A program made the translations under genes and the position numbers. The notes beneath the pieces were generated by a model. It saw only the letters and a list, made by a program, of their open reading frames with translations, was not told the DNA's origin and searched no databases. Positions 24,210 to 28,673 of a DNA stretch of 28,673 nucleotides are shown in pieces (positions within the stretch are counted from its first letter, which is position 1; each line of letters begins with the position of its first letter). This DNA is from an uncultured Thermomicrobia bacterium (GTDB lineage: Bacteria; Chloroflexota; Chloroflexia; Thermomicrobiales; JALYUS01). The stretch covers positions 1-28,673 of the forward strand of contig CALBSO010000065.1 in assembly GCA_937968015.1 (NCBI GenBank), in the 5' to 3' direction.

Positions 24210-26098
24210 GCGCGGGGCGAGCGAAGATCCCGGAAAACACTACTCCGCGGTGGGTAGAGTTTCAGAAGTTCGGTGAGGCGTGTCATTTCGGCGGCATGAT
24301 AGCGCGTCATCTCCGGGTCACCGTCTGCCTGCGCCTCTTCAAGCAACCCGCGTGACTCCTCGATGCGGATTTTTGCGTAATCATGCAGCAAGTTGCGCAG
24401 AAGCGTCTCGGCTTCCGCCACGATCTGACCGTCGTACCATGTCTCCTGTTTTTCTGTGTACGCGAGCAACTGTTCGACGTTTTCCGCAAGCAGATCAGGG
24501 AGGCGTTCGCGTACGGCATCGGTATCCAGATAGGCTGTCTCGTCCTTCACGAGCATCACCAGTGTCTCCCAGATCGCCCGGTGAACGGTGTCCGTAAAGA
24601 CGTCGGCGGATTCGTCGGGCGCCGTGGCGAGCAGATCGGGCATCGCTGTCGGACGACGAACGAGCAAGGAAAGCAGGTACTCCTCGCGGGTCGGCCCCTG
24701 TCGTCGCGCGATCGCGGCCGTGTCGGTCATTCGCGCGGCCGGGCGCGCCGCTTGGCGGAGCGCACCGGCGATGAATGCCTCGCTGACAGCCAGGGATCGG
24801 GCAAGGATGCTGACGTAGACATCCCGCTCGACCCGGTCCACCAGTTCCAGCATCAGCGGGGCAACCTGATTGATGATCGCCGTCTTGCCGTGCCCCGTAC
24901 GGGTATCGCCCGCCGCGATCGCCGCCCGAATGACGTAATCGAGGACCGGCTCGGCAGCCGCGATCAGTGGCGGCCACGCGCTCGGATCGGTGCGGATAAA
25001 CTCGTCCGGGTCCTTGCCGGACGGCACCGTCAGGACGTTGATCTGTACCGAGAGCCGCCGTTGGGTTCGCACGAGACCGCGTGCGTCCACGACGTACTCC
25101 GCGTCGTCGCCGACGGCGTTGCGTAAGGTGTCAACGGCGCGAAGCATCGCCATCTGACCCGCCGCGTCGGCGTCGAGGGCGAGGACGATGCGCGGCGCCA
25201 GACGCTTAACAAGACCGACCTGTTGCTCGGTGAGCGCGGTGCCCATCGTCGCAACGACGTTCTTGTAGCCGAACTGATGTGCGGTCAGTGCATCAACATA
25301 TCCCTCGACAATCACCACTTCCTGCTGCTTGCGGATTGCCTCGGTCGCGCGGTCAATGGCGTAGAGTAGGTGGCTCTTGTCGAACAGTGGCGACTGTGGC
25401 GTGTTGAGATATTTCGGCTGCTGCTCATCGGAGAGCGCACGTCCACCGAAGCCGACGACGCGCCCCTGTCGGTCGCGGATGGGAAAAATGAACCGTCCGC
25501 GAAAGCGGTCGTATGGGCCATTACCGGCGTCCCGCTTCGAGAGTAAACCGATTTCGAGTGCATCATCGAGGTCGTACTCTCGCCCTCGCAGGTGACGCGT
25601 GAGCGCTTCCCATTCGTCCGGCGCATACCCTAATTGAAACTCTTCCGCGACCTCCAGGGAGATGCCGCGCTTTTCGAGGTACGCGCGGCCCGGCTTGCCG
25701 TGCGGATGGACATTGAGGATGTGCTGGTAGAAGAGCGCGGCCGCTTCGTTGAGCGCGAGCAGGCGCTCGTGCCGTTCTTCCTGTTCGGTGCTCGTTCTTT
25801 TCTCCGCGGCGCGGGTCAGGGCGACACCGGCACGTTCGGCAAGGAGCGTCAGCGCATCTTTGAAGTCGAGATTCTCCATCTTCATGATGAAGCCGAAGAT
25901 GTCCCCACCCTCGTTACTGCCGAAGTCGCGCCAGGTCTGTGTTTCGGGCCAGACAATGAATGACGGTGTTCGCTCGGTGCGGAACGGAGAGAGGCCCTTA
26001 TGCGTCTTACCTGTCTTCTTTAGTGACGTATATTGACCGATAACCTCGACGACATCGAGTCGGTCACGGATTTGACGGATCGCGTCGTCGCTTGCCAT
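24206..26098 (-). CDS. dnaG: DNA primase DnaG with degenerate zinc finger
   Basis: Makes RNA primers at the replication fork. The 630-residue protein has the N-terminal CHC2 finger region (about 28-92), the RNA polymerase/TOPRIM core (about 115-360, with the catalytic Glu265 in VEGYVD and DADAAG at 309-314) and a helical C-terminal domain (about 440-630) that would contact the DnaB helicase. In the finger, the residues at the zinc-ligand positions are Ser37, Arg40, Asp58 and Ser61 in place of Cys, His, Cys, Cys, at the same 3-18-3 spacing as E. coli C40, H43, C61, C64. The fold around them (TPSFIV, GGDIFGFIM) is conserved. ATG 26098 was chosen for GAGG 6 bases upstream; GTG 26113 is the alternative. 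Its stop overlaps that of selA. Confidence 0.95.
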   Translation of the reverse strand: MASDDAIRQIRDRLDVVEVIGQYTSLKKTGKTHKGLSPFRTERTPSFIVWPETQTWRDFGSNEGGDIFGFIMKMENLDFKDALTLLAERAGVALTRAAEKRTSTEQEERHERLLALNEAAALFYQHILNVHPHGKPGRAYLEKRGISLEVAEEFQLGYAPDEWEALTRHLRGREYDLDDALEIGLLSKRDAGNGPYDRFRGRFIFPIRDRQGRVVGFGGRALSDEQQPKYLNTPQSPLFDKSHLLYAIDRATEAIRKQQEVVIVEGYVDALTAHQFGYKNVVATMGTALTEQQVGLVKRLAPRIVLALDADAAGQMAMLRAVDTLRNAVGDDAEYVVDARGLVRTQRRLSVQINVLTVPSGKDPDEFIRTDPSAWPPLIAAAEPVLDYVIRAAIAAGDTRTGHGKTAIINQVAPLMLELVDRVERDVYVSILARSLAVSEAFIAGALRQAARPAARMTDTAAIARRQGPTREEYLLSLLVRRPTAMPDLLATAPDESADVFTDTVHRAIWETLVMLVKDETAYLDTDAVRERLPDLLAENVEQLLAYTEKQETWYDGQIVAEAETLLRNLLHDYAKIRIEESRGLLEEAQADGDPEMTRYHAAEMTRLTELLKLYPPRSSVFRDLRSPRA

Positions 26099-26130
26099 AC
26101 TGCTCCTCGTCACCCGTCATTCAATCTGGT

Positions 26131-26190
26131 GGTCGCAGGCTCTCTTGTCTGTTTCCCGGTGCCAGACAGTAGGTCGGAAAGCCTGCGATC
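26131..26190 (-). promoter_or_regulatory. Nested stem-loop in the dnaG leader
   Basis: On the minus strand TCGCAGGCT (26188-26180) pairs with AGCCTGCGA (26141-26133) in a 9-bp perfect stem. An inner TGTCTG/CAGACA stem (26168-26163 with 26151-26146) has an 11-base loop. It ends about 28 bases before the ribosome site. No T-run follows, so it is a leader structure rather than an intrinsic terminator for ppdK. Confidence 0.45.
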
Positions 26191-26241
26191 GCCATGTCAA
26201 TTTCACATGCACTACAACGATACGCGCCGCTGCGCAACGAC

Positions 26242-26263
26242 AGTATACGACATGTACGTACAT
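26242..26263 (-). promoter_or_regulatory. Possible dnaG promoter -10 with a 12-base palindrome in the spacer
   Basis: TATACT on the minus strand (26247-26242) matches a -10 box about 145 bases before the dnaG ATG. Immediately upstream, in the spacer, lies the perfect palindrome ATGTACGTACAT (26252-26263), sharing its core TGTACGTACA with the dnaN region. The -35 position is poor (TTCCGC). dnaG may also be read through from ppdK. Confidence 0.4.
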
Positions 26264-26326
26264 TGCGGAACCGCGCCGACGATATTGTCGGTTTGTTTCT
26301 CGTAATCATGGAACCGGACGATGACC

Positions 26327-28629
<2,303 letters not shown>

Positions 28630-28673
28630 CTGTCTCTTATACACATCTCCGAGCCCACGAGACAGGCAGAAAT
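28630..28673. other. Illumina Nextera adapter read-through (not genomic)
   Basis: From 28630 the sequence is the Tn5 mosaic end CTGTCTCTTATACACATCT, then CCGAGCCCACGAGAC of the i7 adapter, then AGGCAGAA (the N703 index as read) and AT, the first bases of the following P7 segment. The ppdK frame is genomic up to 28629 or 28630. This is untrimmed library adapter at a contig end. Confidence 0.99.

Noticed and set aside
26195..26200. TTGACA on the minus strand upstream of dnaG as a promoter -35
   Set aside because: No acceptable -10 lies 16-18 bases downstream, and the hexamer sits next to the base of the leader stem.
26276..26298. CCGAC/GTCGG hairpin followed by TTTGTTT as a terminator
   Set aside because: The T-rich side is on the plus strand, where no gene ends nearby; for ppdK on the minus strand there is no T-run.

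Overview
The window is a GC-rich bacterial chromosome fragment. It probably comes from a member of the Chloroflexota (Thermomicrobia-like or a related uncultured lineage). This is an inference from the gene content, the frequent GTG and TTG starts, and the long Pro/Thr-rich linkers on exported proteins. No rRNA gene is present to settle the taxonomy. Both ends are artificial: the left edge cuts a sensor gene, and the right edge cuts pyruvate phosphate dikinase and then runs into 44 bases of Illumina Nextera adapter, which are not genomic.

Layout, left to right. A 3'-truncated HAMP-GAF sensor and a small HExxH putative metallopeptidase lie on the minus strand. A 500-base gene-free stretch follows, with a promoter-like element, a perfect operator-like palindrome and a 15-bp inverted repeat that could close a roughly 205-nt structured RNA or bound a MITE. 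It precedes a plus-strand HD-GYP domain gene. Next is a complete minus-strand branched-chain amino acid (Liv-type) ABC transporter operon in the order binding protein, two permeases, two ATPases, with a recognisable promoter. An ArsB-like carrier and a class A penicillin-binding protein lie upstream on the same strand. Divergent from these is a tightly overlapping plus-strand set: a peptide-type solute-binding lipoprotein, a GNAT acetyltransferase and chorismate synthase. Convergent to it are a PLP aminotransferase and malate synthase A. A DUF4145 (HEPN-like) gene sits next to tRNA-Gln(CUG), which has its own promoter and terminator.

The right third is a replication and translation block: dnaN-recF on the minus strand, divergent selA on the plus strand, then dnaG and a partial ppdK on the minus strand. 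The dnaN and dnaG upstream regions both carry the perfect palindrome TGTACGTACA close to a possible -10 element. All four canonical zinc ligands of the DnaG CHC2 finger are replaced at exactly conserved spacing.

The main candidates for something new are the structured element upstream of the HD-GYP gene, the zinc-less DnaG with its palindrome and structured leader, and the HD-GYP protein with altered active-site residues. Most of the rest is ordinary housekeeping and transport. selA implies selenocysteine use, but selB, selC and selD are not in the window. aceB without aceA means only half of the glyoxylate shunt is visible here.
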